The notes under the pieces: generated by a model | The model's input: the letters and a program-made list of their open reading frames with translations, nothing else | Database searches by the model: none | Told to the model about the DNA's origin: nothing | Position numbers and translations under genes: made by a program | From: Gordonibacter urolithinfaciens | GTDB taxonomy: Bacteria; Actinomycetota; Coriobacteriia; Coriobacteriales; Eggerthellaceae | Direction of reading: 5' to 3' | DNA: 64,000 nucleotides | Assembly (NCBI RefSeq): GCF_900199375.1 | Contig: NZ_LT900217.1 | Location: 3,162,001-3,226,000 of the forward strand | Shown: positions 37,892 through 46,393 of the stretch, in pieces | Layout: the number at the start of each line of letters is the position of its first letter | How positions within the stretch are numbered: position 1 is the stretch's first letter

Positions 37892-39435
37892 TGGAGCGCG
37901 CTCGTCTCACGCTGCCGGCCTGCCTCGTCATCATGGACGGGTTCGGCTTGGCCGAGCCCGGCCCCGGCAACGCCATCTCGCAGGCGCGCACGCCGAACCT
38001 CGACGCGCTGTTCGCAGAGCGTCTGTGGACGTGCCTCGAGGCCTCGGGCGAGGCCGTGGGCCTTCCCGAGGGACAGATGGGCAACTCGGAGGTGGGGCAT
38101 CTCAACATCGGCGCGGGGCGCGTGGTGTTCCAGGAGCTCACGCGCATCAACCGCGCCTGCGCCGACGGCTCGCTGGCGGCGAACCCCGTGCTGAACGACG
38201 CGTTCGCCGCGGCGCGCGAGCCGGGCGCGGCGCTGCATCTCATGGGGCTCGTGTCCGACGGCGGCGTCCATTCCTCCAACGAGCATCTCTACGCGCTCGC
38301 GCGCGCCGCGAAGGAGGCCGGGGTCGGGCATATCGCGGTGCATTGCTTCATGGACGGCCGCGACGTGCCGCCGAAGAGCGGTGCGGGCTACCTGGAGGAG
38401 CTCGAGGCCGTGCTGGCCGAGCTGACCGACGACGCGTGCGCCGCCGAGATAGCCAGCATCTCGGGGCGCTACTTCGCCATGGACCGCGACAACCGCTGGG
38501 AGCGCGTCGAGCAGGCGTGGCGCGCCATCGTGGCTGCCGATCCGTGCACGGACGCAGCGCCGGCCGAGGTCATGGCGGCCTCCTATGCCGAGGGCGTCAC
38601 CGACGAGTTCGTCGTGCCCACGGCGCTCTCCGGGCGCGGGGTGCAGGACGGCGACGCCGTCGTGTTCTTCAACTTCCGGCCCGACCGTGCCCGCGAGATC
38701 ACGCGCGCGCTGGTGGACCCGGCGTTCGAGGGCTTCGGGCGCAGCCGGTTCCCGCGGGTGAGCTTCGTGTGCCTGACCGAGTACGACCCGGAGATCCCCG
38801 CGCCGGTGGCCTACCCCAAGGAGTTCCCCGGCAACGTGCTGGCCGACGTGCTGGCGGCGGCGGGCCTGCGCCAGTACCACATCGCCGAGACCGAGAAGTA
38901 CGCCCACGTGACGTTCTTCCTGAACGGCGGCCGCGAGGAGCCGAAGACGGGGGAGGAGCGCGCGCTCATCCCCAGCCCCAAGGTGGCCACCTACGACCTC
39001 AAGCCCGAGATGAGCGAGCCGGACGTGGCCGCCACGCTGGCCGCCGCCATCGACGCCGACGAGGCCGACGTCTACCTCGTGAACTTCGCGAACTGCGACA
39101 TGGTGGGCCACACCGGCGTCATCCCGGCCGCGGTGGCCGCCGTCGCGGCGGTGGACGCGGGCGTGGGCGAGGTGCTCGCCGCGCTCGAGCGCAAGGGCGG
39201 CGTGGCGCTGATCACGGCCGACCACGGCAACGCCGACAAGATGCTCGGCGAGGACGGCTCGCCGTTCACGGCGCACACCACGGCTCCCGTGCCGCTCGTG
39301 CTCGCGGACTTCGCCGGAACCGGCCGCACCCTCGACGGCCGCGAAGGTGCGCTCTGCGACATCGCGCCGACGCTGCTCGAGCTCATGGGCTTGCCGAAGC
39401 CCGCCGAGATGACGGGCAGGAGCCTGCTCGCGTAA
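37891..39435 (+). CDS. gpmI: 2,3-bisphosphoglycerate-independent phosphoglycerate mutase
   Basis: 514 residues. Catalytic features of the alkaline-phosphatase-type mutase: VIMDGFGLA near 13, GNSEVGHLNIGAGR near 64 with the serine nucleophile, DGRDVPPKSG near 153, and ITADHGNADKML near 440. It uses manganese to move the phosphate between C3 and C2. It overlaps tpiA by one base and is followed by a terminator. Confidence 0.95.
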   Translation: MERARLTLPACLVIMDGFGLAEPGPGNAISQARTPNLDALFAERLWTCLEASGEAVGLPEGQMGNSEVGHLNIGAGRVVFQELTRINRACADGSLAANPVLNDAFAAAREPGAALHLMGLVSDGGVHSSNEHLYALARAAKEAGVGHIAVHCFMDGRDVPPKSGAGYLEELEAVLAELTDDACAAEIASISGRYFAMDRDNRWERVEQAWRAIVAADPCTDAAPAEVMAASYAEGVTDEFVVPTALSGRGVQDGDAVVFFNFRPDRAREITRALVDPAFEGFGRSRFPRVSFVCLTEYDPEIPAPVAYPKEFPGNVLADVLAAAGLRQYHIAETEKYAHVTFFLNGGREEPKTGEERALIPSPKVATYDLKPEMSEPDVAATLAAAIDADEADVYLVNFANCDMVGHTGVIPAAVAAVAAVDAGVGEVLAALERKGGVALITADHGNADKMLGEDGSPFTAHTTAPVPLVLADFAGTGRTLDGREGALCDIAPTLLELMGLPKPAEMTGRSLLA

Positions 39436-39457
39436 CCCGGCATGATCGGCCGACCCC

Positions 39458-39496
39458 GAGAGGCGTTGCGGCCCGAGCCGCGGCGCCTCTCTTCTT
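39458..39496 (+). terminator. Terminator after gpmI
   Basis: GAGAGGCG (39458-39465) with CGCCTCTC (39484-39491), an inner GCGGC/GCCGC pair, then TTCTT. It ends the gap-to-gpmI unit. Confidence 0.75.
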
Positions 39497-39990
39497 GGTC
39501 GCGGGCGGCCCTGTGCCCATCGGGCTGTAGCGTAAAAAGCCCCCTTATGCCAAAAAAGGAGCGGTTTGGCAATCGTGGGAAGTGATTCGCCGCCTGCCTT
39601 TCCCATATCGTCCGGGAAAGGCCAGGTCGCGTCTTGCGACTTGGCCGTCGAGGGCGGCCTCCCTTGCCAAACCGACTCATTTTTGGCAGGGGAGGCCCGA
39701 AATGGCGACAAGGGGGCTGCACGCAACAGGGCTTCGTCGTGCACGGCGGGGTTCTGCCAGGCACGACAGAGTACCGTCGTGCCTGGCAGAGTTACGTCGC
39801 GCACGACAGGGTTCTTCTGCGTACGGCAGGGTCCCTCCAGACGCGGCAGGCGGAGCCGGCCGTCCGAAACCAAGGTACGGCCGGCTCCGAACCAAAGCCG
39901 GGCCGTCAGGCCGACGGCAGGGCGGCGTCCTGCATGTCGTCGGCGCGCTGTTCTGGACGTTTTGCGATACCCACGCCCTGTGACCCATCC
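39497..39990. repeat. Intergenic region with nested palindromes
   Basis: No supported gene. The clearest part is CTGCCAGGCACGAC (39754-39767) with its exact complement (39776-39789), amid several direct variants of (A/G)CGACAGGGTT. A second pairing is CCCTTGCCAAA near 39661 with TTTTTGGCAGGGG near 39677. It looks like an intergenic repeat unit. Confidence 0.5.
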
Positions 39991-39993
39991 CGC

Positions 39994-40023
39994 TTGCCAG
40001 GGAAGGCGCTTTTCGGGTATACT
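39994..40023 (+). promoter_or_regulatory. Promoter of secG
   Basis: TTGCCA at 39994-39999, an 18-base spacer, TATACT at 40018-40023. It lies about 49 bases before the secG start. Confidence 0.7.
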
Positions 40024-40071
40024 TCATGACTTGTGTAAACGTTCGTTCTCAATGGAAAGAAGAGAGACGCC

Positions 40072-40326
40072 TTGAACCCGTTCCTTATCATCATGCTCAT
40101 CCTGCTCGTCGTCTCGGGCTTGGGCCTCATCGTGTTCATCCTGCTGCACTCCGGCAAGGGCACGGGCATATCCGACATGATCGCCAGCTCCGTGTACTCC
40201 ACGCAGACGGGCACGAGCATCGTGGAGAAGAACCTCGACCGCATCACCATCATCTTCGCGGTAGTGTTCCTGCTGTCGCTCATCGTGCTGATGATCATCT
40301 ACCCGCAGGGAACGATCGCAAAATAG
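40072..40326 (+). CDS. secG: Preprotein translocase subunit SecG
   Basis: 84 residues, two membrane segments (~residues 3-23 and 58-79) around a polar loop with HSGKGTG near 27, typical of SecG. It aids SecYEG export. The start is TTG at 40072, with AAGAAGAGAG upstream. A tRNA-Leu gene follows 69 bases later. Confidence 0.9.
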   Translation: MNPFLIIMLILLVVSGLGLIVFILLHSGKGTGISDMIASSVYSTQTGTSIVEKNLDRITIIFAVVFLLSLIVLMIIYPQGTIAK

Positions 40327-40395
40327 CGAAAATTCGCTCTTCACAAGCAGCGAGGGTTCGGGTAGAATAACCAGCGTTGCTTGTGAGCAGCATAT

Positions 40396-40484
40396 GTCGG
40401 AGTGGTGGAACGGCAGACACGCTAGCTTGAGGTGCTAGTGCCCACACAACGGGTGTGCGGGTTCAAATCCCGCCTCCGACACCA
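40396..40484 (+). tRNA. tRNA-Leu (GAG)
   Basis: Acceptor GTCGGAG pairs with CTCCGAC. The anticodon stem CTAGC/GCTAG holds loop TTGAGGT, giving anticodon GAG. A long variable arm (class II) follows, then the T stem GCGGG/CCCGC with TTCAAAT. The 3' CCA is encoded (40482-40484). Confidence 0.95.
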
Positions 40485-40494
40485 TCGAAGCTAG

Positions 40495-40522
40495 AAGGAG
40501 AGTCCGAGTGGCTCTCCTTTTT
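40495..40522 (+). terminator. Terminator after tRNA-Leu
   Basis: AAGGAGAG (40495-40502) pairs with CTCTCCTT (40512-40519), followed by a run of T. Confidence 0.85.
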
Positions 40523-40563
40523 CGTATTCTGGCCCCTGACGAGAAGATGCGGAGGAATCGAGC

Positions 40564-41469
40564 ATGGCGAAGGCGCTTGCTGCCAAGGACGCGGTCTCCA
40601 CGCGCATGCGGTCGATCCGCCGGGTGCTGTGGATCGTGCTCGTGCTGAACCTGGCCGTGGCGGCTGCGAAGTACGTGTACGGCGCCGTCACCGGGTCGGC
40701 GTCCATGCAGGCCGACGGCATCCATTCGGTGTTCGACTCCGCCGGCAACGTGGTGGGGCTCGTGGGCATCGCCCTGGCCTCGCGGCCGGCCGACGAGGGG
40801 CACCCCTACGGCCACGCGAAGTTCGAGACGTACGCGAGCCTCGTCATCGGCGTGCTGCTGCTCCTGGCCGCCTTCGAGGTGGGATCGAGCGCCGTAGCCA
40901 AGCTCGCGTCGGGCTCCTATACGGCAGAGGTCACGCCGCTGTCGTTCGTGGTCATGGCAGGCACGCTGGCCGTGAACCTGGGGGTCACCACCTACGAGCG
41001 GCGCTGCGCCAAGCGCCTCAAGAGCGAGGTGCTGGCGGCTGACGCCAACCATACGCTCTCCGACGCGCTCGTGTCCGTCGGCGTCATCGTGGGCTTGGCG
41101 GCCGTGGCGCTCGGGTTCCCCATGGCCGACCCCGTCATGGCGCTCGTGGTGACGCTCGCCATCCTGGCCACGGCCTGGGACGTGTTTAAGCACGCTCTGG
41201 CCACGCTCTCGGACCGGGCGCGCATTCCCGAGGAGGACGTGCGCGCGGCGGCCCTGGCGGTGCCCGGCGTGCGCGACGCGCACCGTATCCGCACGAGGGG
41301 CACGGAAGGGGAGGTCTACGCGGATCTGCACGTGCTCGTCGCGCCGGAGATGACGGTGAAGGACGCCCACGGCCTCTCGGAGCGCGTGGAGCGCGCCGTG
41401 GAGGAGCGCTTCCCGAACGTGGCGGAGGCGCTCGTGCATATCGAGCCCGACGACGGGCACGTGGACTAG
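40564..41469 (+). CDS. Cation diffusion facilitator (CDF) metal transporter
   Basis: 301 residues with six hydrophobic segments and a cytoplasmic C-terminal domain (~210-301). Both metal-site motifs are HxxxD: ADGIHSVFDSAGN (~residue 50) and ADANHTLSDALVS (~160). The family exports zinc, iron or manganese using protons; the metal is not settled here. An AGGAATCGAGC lies before ATG 40564. It is 12 bases from the HAD gene. Confidence 0.85.
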   Translation: MAKALAAKDAVSTRMRSIRRVLWIVLVLNLAVAAAKYVYGAVTGSASMQADGIHSVFDSAGNVVGLVGIALASRPADEGHPYGHAKFETYASLVIGVLLLLAAFEVGSSAVAKLASGSYTAEVTPLSFVVMAGTLAVNLGVTTYERRCAKRLKSEVLAADANHTLSDALVSVGVIVGLAAVALGFPMADPVMALVVTLAILATAWDVFKHALATLSDRARIPEEDVRAAALAVPGVRDAHRIRTRGTEGEVYADLHVLVAPEMTVKDAHGLSERVERAVEERFPNVAEALVHIEPDDGHVD

Positions 41470-41481
41470 GAGGGGAGCCGC

Positions 41482-42174
41482 ATGGTGGAGGCCGTTTTCT
41501 TCGACGTGGGATCGACGCTCATCCGGCCGTGCCCGTCGGTTGCCGAGACGATGGCGCGTGCAGCCGCCGAGCGCGGGCACGCGCTGACCGTGCGCGACTT
41601 CGAGCTCCACATGCCCGCCATGGACGCCTACTACGAGGCGGAGTACCTGCGCGACGGGGACTTCTGGTGCTCGCACGAGGGCTCGACGGCCATCTGGCTG
41701 GACCAGTACCGCTACGTGTGCCACCTGGCGGGCATCGGGCACGACGCGGAGGGGATGGCTGCCGCGGTGAACGGGGCGTACCGCCACGCGGCGAGCTGGG
41801 AGGTGTACGCGGACGTCGCGGGCTGCCTGCGCGCCCTCAAGGAGCGGGGGCTCGCCCTGGGCGTCGTGTCGAACTGGGACGCCGAGCTTGAGGACTTGCT
41901 CCGCGACCTGCGGCTGCTGCCGTACTTCGACACGGTGGTTTCGAGCGCCGCAGTGGGCTACCGCAAGCCGAACCCCGTGATCTTCGACCTCGCCTGCGAG
42001 CAGCTGGGCGTGCGGCCCGGCGCGTGCGCGCACGTGGGCGACCGCCCCGACGCGGACGGGGACGGGGCCGCGGCCGCCGGCATCCGCCCCGTCATCATCG
42101 ACCGTCACGGCGCCGAACCTGACTGCCCCTACGACCGCGTGGAAACCCTCGGAGACATCCCGAGCTTCCTATAA
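41482..42174 (+). CDS. HAD-superfamily hydrolase (HDHD3-like)
   Basis: 230 residues. Motif I is FFDVGSTLI (residues 6-14), a D-x-G-x-T form; the second Asp of the usual DxDxT is missing, as in the HDHD3 group. Motif II is in GVVSNWD near 132, lysine in YRKPNP near 157, and motif IV HVGDRPDADGDGA near 182. Probably a phosphatase acting on a small phosphate ester. It follows the CDF gene by 12 bases. Confidence 0.8.
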   Translation: MVEAVFFDVGSTLIRPCPSVAETMARAAAERGHALTVRDFELHMPAMDAYYEAEYLRDGDFWCSHEGSTAIWLDQYRYVCHLAGIGHDAEGMAAAVNGAYRHAASWEVYADVAGCLRALKERGLALGVVSNWDAELEDLLRDLRLLPYFDTVVSSAAVGYRKPNPVIFDLACEQLGVRPGACAHVGDRPDADGDGAAAAGIRPVIIDRHGAEPDCPYDRVETLGDIPSFL

Positions 42175-42255
42175 GGAATCCCCCACAGGTCGACCCCTCT
42201 CGCCCCGCACGGGCGCCCGGGCCCCCGGTTGCAAAAGCACACCACGGCACCGAGA

Positions 42256-42338
42256 GGCCCTGTAGGCGGCGGCAGGCGGGACGAGGAGCTTTCGCGCAGT
42301 GTGTGCGACGAGTTCCGCCTGCCGCCGCCTACAGGGCC
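42256..42338. repeat. 24-bp perfect inverted repeat with 35-base centre
   Basis: The arms GGCCCTGTAGGCGGCGGC.. (42256-42279) and its exact complement (42315-42338) are identical over 24 bases. It lies between the convergent HAD and radical SAM genes and could end transcription from both sides. Confidence 0.8.
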
Positions 42339-42358
42339 GGCCTCGCAGGTCCGTGGAG

Positions 42359-43747
42359 CTACTTCCGCCTCCCCGCGTTAGGCCCGCTCGTCCAGTGCCC
42401 CTCCTCCCACAGGCGCTGCGCCACGGGCTCCCAGCGGTCGGCTGCGGCGTGCGTCTTCGCGCAGAGCGCCGCCGCGTCCTCCGGCTCCTCCAGGTCGGTG
42501 GAGCGGGCGCCCGAGGCCTCCACCATCTGGGCCAGGCGGTCCTTGTTGTCCAGCACGGGGCAGGGCCGCAGGTGGTTGCCGTTGAAGGGCTGGTTGTCGT
42601 GGTAGGCCATGAACAGCGGCCGCTTGAGTGCCTCCAGAAGGGGGGTGTCGCGGATGTTCGCGTCCGAGTAGTGGATGAACGCGCAGGGCTCAATGTCGCC
42701 GTTCGCGTTGATGTGCAGGTAGCGCCGCCCGCCGGCGATGCACCCCTGCGTGAACTCGCCGTCGTTCCAGAAGTCCATGGTGAACAACGGCTTCGTCTCG
42801 CGAAACGCGCGTATCCGGCGGTACATGAACGCGCGGTCCTCGGCCGTGGCCAACAGGTCGGTCGGTGCGGAGGCCCCTACGGGCATGTAGGTGAAGAACC
42901 AGGCGAACTTCGCCCCGCGCGCCACGAGGTCGTCGAAGAACGCCTCGCTGCCGATGGAGGCGGCGTTTGCGTGCGTGTAGCAGCACGACACGCCGAAGGG
43001 CAGGCGATGGCGCCTCAGCACGTCCATGGCCCGCACGACGGCGGCGTAGGTGCCCTTGCCGCGGCGGGCGTCCGTGGCCTCCTCGAAGCCCTCCACCGAG
43101 ATGGCGGGGATGAGGTTCCTCACCCGCAGCATGTCCTCGGCCAGCGCGTCGTCGATGAGCGTGGCGTTCGTGAACGCCGTGAAGGCGCAGTCGTCGTGCT
43201 TCTCGCACAGGCGGATGACGTCGCGCTTGCGCACGAGCGGCTCGCCGCCCGAGAACAGGTAGAAGAACACCCCCAGCTCCTTGCCCTGCTCCACGATGGA
43301 GTCCAGCTCCTCGAACGTGAGGTTGAGCCGGTCGCCGTACTCGGCTGCCCAACAGCCGGTGCAGTGCAGGTTGCAGGCGCTCGTGGGGTCCACGAGCAGG
43401 GCCCATGGCACGTTGCAGCCGTGCTCGGCCGCCGCGGCGTCCTGGCGGCGCAGCCCGATGAGGCTCGCGTTCACGAGGAAGTTCTCCAGCACCTTCTGGA
43501 GCACGCCAGGGTCGATGTCGGCCCACAGGCTCTTCAGCAGCACCATCCAGTTGTTGTCGGGATGGTCGATGACCTCGTGGAACAGGGCGCGCTGTTCCAC
43601 GAGGTAGTCCTTGGGAACCAGCGCGTCCACGGCTTTGAGCATCTTGGGCAGCTGCACGTCGGGGTCGCCTCCCTGTGCGTACGCCAGCAGCTTGCGCGCG
43701 ACTGCCGACTGCGCGCCCTCCGCGATGGTCTTCTTCGTGGATGACAT
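42359..43747 (-). CDS. Radical SAM protein with SPASM-like C-terminus
   Basis: 462 residues. The radical SAM motif is in TSACNLHCTGCWAAEYG (CxxxCxxC, ~residue 123), and a GGEP motif follows (FSGGEPLV, ~165). Late cysteines lie in CIAGGRRYLHINANGDIEPCAF near 350-370 and CPVLDNKD near 410, as in SPASM-type auxiliary cluster proteins. Such enzymes make peptide or cofactor modifications or act in anaerobic metabolism, but no partner peptide is seen nearby. A GGAAAGGAG site precedes the ATG. A longer frame upstream overlaps a tRNA gene on the same strand and is not supported. Confidence 0.85.
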   Translation of the reverse strand: MSSTKKTIAEGAQSAVARKLLAYAQGGDPDVQLPKMLKAVDALVPKDYLVEQRALFHEVIDHPDNNWMVLLKSLWADIDPGVLQKVLENFLVNASLIGLRRQDAAAAEHGCNVPWALLVDPTSACNLHCTGCWAAEYGDRLNLTFEELDSIVEQGKELGVFFYLFSGGEPLVRKRDVIRLCEKHDDCAFTAFTNATLIDDALAEDMLRVRNLIPAISVEGFEEATDARRGKGTYAAVVRAMDVLRRHRLPFGVSCCYTHANAASIGSEAFFDDLVARGAKFAWFFTYMPVGASAPTDLLATAEDRAFMYRRIRAFRETKPLFTMDFWNDGEFTQGCIAGGRRYLHINANGDIEPCAFIHYSDANIRDTPLLEALKRPLFMAYHDNQPFNGNHLRPCPVLDNKDRLAQMVEASGARSTDLEEPEDAAALCAKTHAAADRWEPVAQRLWEEGHWTSGPNAGRRK

Positions 43748-43931
43748 TGGTCTGCTCCTTTCCGGGGGATATCGCAGAACATGATGGCAGAAGGCCTGGA
43801 ACAGGGGGCGGTTTGTCATCCGGTTGGAACGGGGAGGTTGTCGAGCTGTTGGAGTGCAGCTGCATCGGGGGGGGGCTGGCCGCGGGACGCTGCCGGACGA
43901 GGGAACCCGTCGCCGTATGCCGCAGGATAAG

Positions 43932-43961
43932 AAAAAACCCGCCGGATCGATGTCCGGCGGG
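43932..43961 (-). terminator. Terminator of the minus-strand tRNA cluster
   Basis: CCCGCCGGA (43938-43946) pairs with TCCGGCGGG (43953-43961); on the minus strand the stem is followed by six Ts (43937-43932). Confidence 0.88.
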
Positions 43962-43971
43962 CGGGGTTTCG

Positions 43972-44047
<76 letters not shown>

Positions 44048-44098
44048 ATTGTGAAGCGTGCAGTGCTTTGGTCATCCGTCCTCGCAAGGAGGAGCGAA

Positions 44099-44172
44099 TG
44101 GAGGCGACGCCCGGATTCGAACCGGGGGTGAAGGCTTTGCAGGCCTCTGCCTTACCACTTGGCCACGTCGCC
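44099..44172 (-). tRNA. tRNA-Cys (GCA)
   Basis: Acceptor GGCGACG pairs with CGTCGCC. Anticodon stem GAGGC/GCCTT holds CTGCAAA; anticodon GCA. CCA is encoded. Confidence 0.95.
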
Positions 44173-44242
44173 GTGTTGCGGCAAAACCGTCATGGAAAAG
44201 GCCGGCCAAAACTTTGGAGTATGACCGGCCTCGTGATGACGA

Positions 44243-44318
<76 letters not shown>

Positions 44319-44331
44319 GTCGCGAGGAGAT

Positions 44332-44360
44332 ATAATACTGGAACGACCACTTTCGCGCAA
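44332..44360 (-). promoter_or_regulatory. Promoter of the tRNA Gly-Cys-Gly cluster
   Basis: On the minus strand TTGCGC (44360-44355), a 17-base spacer and TATTAT (44337-44332). It sits 14 bases upstream of the first tRNA. Confidence 0.75.
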
Positions 44361-44494
44361 GACCCCATTTCTGATTTTTTCACATCTCGATGACAACTCT
44401 TTCCAAAGGCCGCGTTTTCCGCTGCGCTGCGGGATACCGCGTCCACGCCAAGCCCGCAATTCGAAACTTTTCGTCCGAAAAGTGAAAAGGCCCT

Positions 44495-44522
44495 TTGACA
44501 CGGCGCCGTGTTCTGGTAACAT
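44495..44522 (+). promoter_or_regulatory. Promoter of tRNA-Val
   Basis: TTGACA (44495-44500), a 16-base spacer and TAACAT (44517-44522) with a TG two bases before the -10 box (extended -10). Confidence 0.78.
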
Positions 44523-44563
44523 ACCAATTCGTCGGTACGGACGGCGTCCGAACCGCGGAATGT

Positions 44564-44638
44564 GCGCGATTAGCTCAGGGGGAGAGCATCACCTTGACAC
44601 GGTGGGGGTCGCAAGTTCAAATCTTGCATCGCGCACCA
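44564..44638 (+). tRNA. tRNA-Val (GAC)
   Basis: Acceptor GCGCGAT pairs with ATCGCGC. Anticodon stem TCACC/GGTGG holds TTGACAC; anticodon GAC. T loop TTCAAAT and encoded CCA are present. Confidence 0.95.
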
Positions 44639-44648
44639 TCGAAACTCG

Positions 44649-44674
44649 AAAGGCACCCTTGCGGGTGCCTTTTT
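44649..44674 (+). terminator. Terminator after tRNA-Val
   Basis: AAAGGCACCC (44649-44658) pairs with GGGTGCCTTT (44663-44672), TTGC loop, then Ts. Confidence 0.88.
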
Positions 44675-44771
44675 CATGCAGCCGCCCCTCGCGGGCGCCT
44701 GTCTGGCGCGGACCTCGCGCAGGCCGGCACCCTTGCGGGCGCTGGCCTGCCATCGTTTCGGCCCGCGCGCG

Positions 44772-44924
44772 TCAGTCCTCGTCCTCGAGCTTCTCGAACT
44801 CGTGGTGGCCGCAGTTGGGGCAGGCGGGCAGCTTCTCGGTATCGCTCGTAATGCGCACGATGTAGCCGCAGTTCTTGCAGCGGTAGCGCCCTTCGCCGGG
44901 CTGGTCTCCGGTATGGAACTCCAT
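44772..44924 (-). CDS. Small zinc-ribbon protein
   Basis: 50 residues with two CxxC pairs (CKNCGYIVR near 16, CPNCGHHEFE near 35), so it probably binds a single zinc or iron. No larger family is recognised; it resembles short zinc-ribbon proteins often found near tRNA or stress genes. The ATG at 44924 has AAAGGAG upstream. It stands alone on the minus strand. Confidence 0.75.
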   Translation of the reverse strand: MEFHTGDQPGEGRYRCKNCGYIVRITSDTEKLPACPNCGHHEFEKLEDED

Positions 44925-45193
44925 GTCGCGCTCCTTTCGCTTGTCGGGGGGATCCTTCGGCAAGCAGCCTACCACGCGGCCGCCCCTGGGCGGTGGCGGC
45001 CCTGCAACGGCACGGCGAGCATTCGGCGACGCCCCTGCGGCGGGCAAGGCGCGCCGCAGGCTCCTGCGCAGGCGCGCGCGGGCCGAATGTCGTGCAACGG
45101 CACGCGAAATAGGGGATAATGGGGAAGAGCAAGGGGAGGCCGTTTCGCGGAGACGGCGGCAGCTGCATCCGCACCGAGGCGAGGGGGAGAGGC

Positions 45194-46393
45194 ATGGGGG
45201 CGTCGAATTTCTGCGAGGACGTGCTTGCGGGCAGGAGCGAGGTCTACGCGCGTGTCGTGGAGGACCTGAAGGAGCGCTACGGGTTCGACTTCGTGGGCTT
45301 GGGGTTGACGGCGTTTTTGGGGGCGCCGCTCAAGTGGATCTACAGCGCGGGCGCCACCGACGAGCGGCACCACCGCATCGTGCTCGCGCCCGGGCACGGC
45401 ATCGGCGGCATCGTCATCAAGGCGGGAAAGCCCATGCTGTTCACGAACATAGATGCCGAGATCGACCCGCGCGAGTACTCGTCGTACCCCATCGTGTTCG
45501 CCGAGGACCTGCACAGCTTCTGCGCCCTGCCGCTCGTGAAGGAGGGCCGTGTCGTGGGGGCCATCCTGTGCGCGTTCCGCACCGTGAGCGACGCGCACCG
45601 CACGAGCTACAGCCGCTTCATAGCCGACCAGAAGGGCCGGCTCGCCGACTTCGACCTGGTATCGAGCGACTTCATGGACTTCGAGCGCATCGCCGAGGAG
45701 AAGCGCGACGACGAGGCGGACAGCCCGCTGCTCGTCCACTCGGAAGTGTCGCGCGTCATCGCCGCCCAGGAGGCCGAGCGCAAGCGCATCTCGCGCGAGC
45801 TTCACGATGGCATAGCCCAGGAGCTCCTGGGCATCTCGTTCGTGCTCAAGCGCCTTGAGCCGTACCTGAGCCGCGACGCGGAGGCGCGCCAGCTCTTCAC
45901 GGAGGCCAACAACGACATCGACCGCATCCTGGACGAGCTTCACAACATCTCGGTGGAGCTGCGCCCCTCGGCGCTCGACCACCTGGGCTTCATCCCGGCC
46001 CTGCGCTCGCAGGCGGCCGTGTTCGAGAAGACCTACGGCGCCGAGATCGTGTTCGAGGGGAACCTGTCGCGCAAGCGCTTCGACCCCGCGCTCGAGACGC
46101 AAACCTACCGCATCTGCCAGGAGGCCGTGCTGAACGCCTGCAAGTACTCGGGCGCCGACAAGGTCTACGTGACGCTGGAGGACGCCGACGGCTGGATGCA
46201 CGCCACCGTCGTGGACCATGGCTGCGGCTTCGACGTGGAGCACCCCGAGGTGAAGGGGAGCGGCTGCGGGCTCTCCGGCATGCGCGAGCGCGCACGTCTG
46301 ATCGGCGCCACCCTCACGATGGCCTCCGACGGGGGCGGCACCGTCGTGACGCTCGTCGCGCCCATGAAGATGGCGGAAGGCGGTGCGGCATGA
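45194..46393 (+). CDS. Cytoplasmic GAF-sensor histidine kinase (NarX/NreB-like catalytic type)
   Basis: 399 residues with no membrane segments. A GAF domain covers about residues 20-165 (LGAPLKWIYSAGATDE.., HSFCALPLVKEGRVVGAI), followed by the HisKA_3 dimerisation helix with the phosphorylated histidine in ERKRISRELHDGIAQELLG (~200) and an HATPase domain ending GLSGMRERARLIGATL (~365). I chose ATG 45194 because GAGGGGGAGAGG precedes it; the ATG at 45119 lies in a GATAAT box at 45115-45120 (with GTGCAA 17 bases before it), so it cannot be used if that promoter is real. It overlaps the regulator gene by 4 bases, and its signal is unknown. Confidence 0.88.
   Translation: MGASNFCEDVLAGRSEVYARVVEDLKERYGFDFVGLGLTAFLGAPLKWIYSAGATDERHHRIVLAPGHGIGGIVIKAGKPMLFTNIDAEIDPREYSSYPIVFAEDLHSFCALPLVKEGRVVGAILCAFRTVSDAHRTSYSRFIADQKGRLADFDLVSSDFMDFERIAEEKRDDEADSPLLVHSEVSRVIAAQEAERKRISRELHDGIAQELLGISFVLKRLEPYLSRDAEARQLFTEANNDIDRILDELHNISVELRPSALDHLGFIPALRSQAAVFEKTYGAEIVFEGNLSRKRFDPALETQTYRICQEAVLNACKYSGADKVYVTLEDADGWMHATVVDHGCGFDVEHPEVKGSGCGLSGMRERARLIGATLTMASDGGGTVVTLVAPMKMAEGGAA

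Noticed and set aside
39566-40075. 169-codon frame before secG
   Set aside because: It runs through palindromic repeat DNA and has no family or ribosome site.
45119-45193. ATG 45119 as start of the histidine kinase
   Set aside because: It overlaps the likely -10 box; ATG 45194 has a strong ribosome site.
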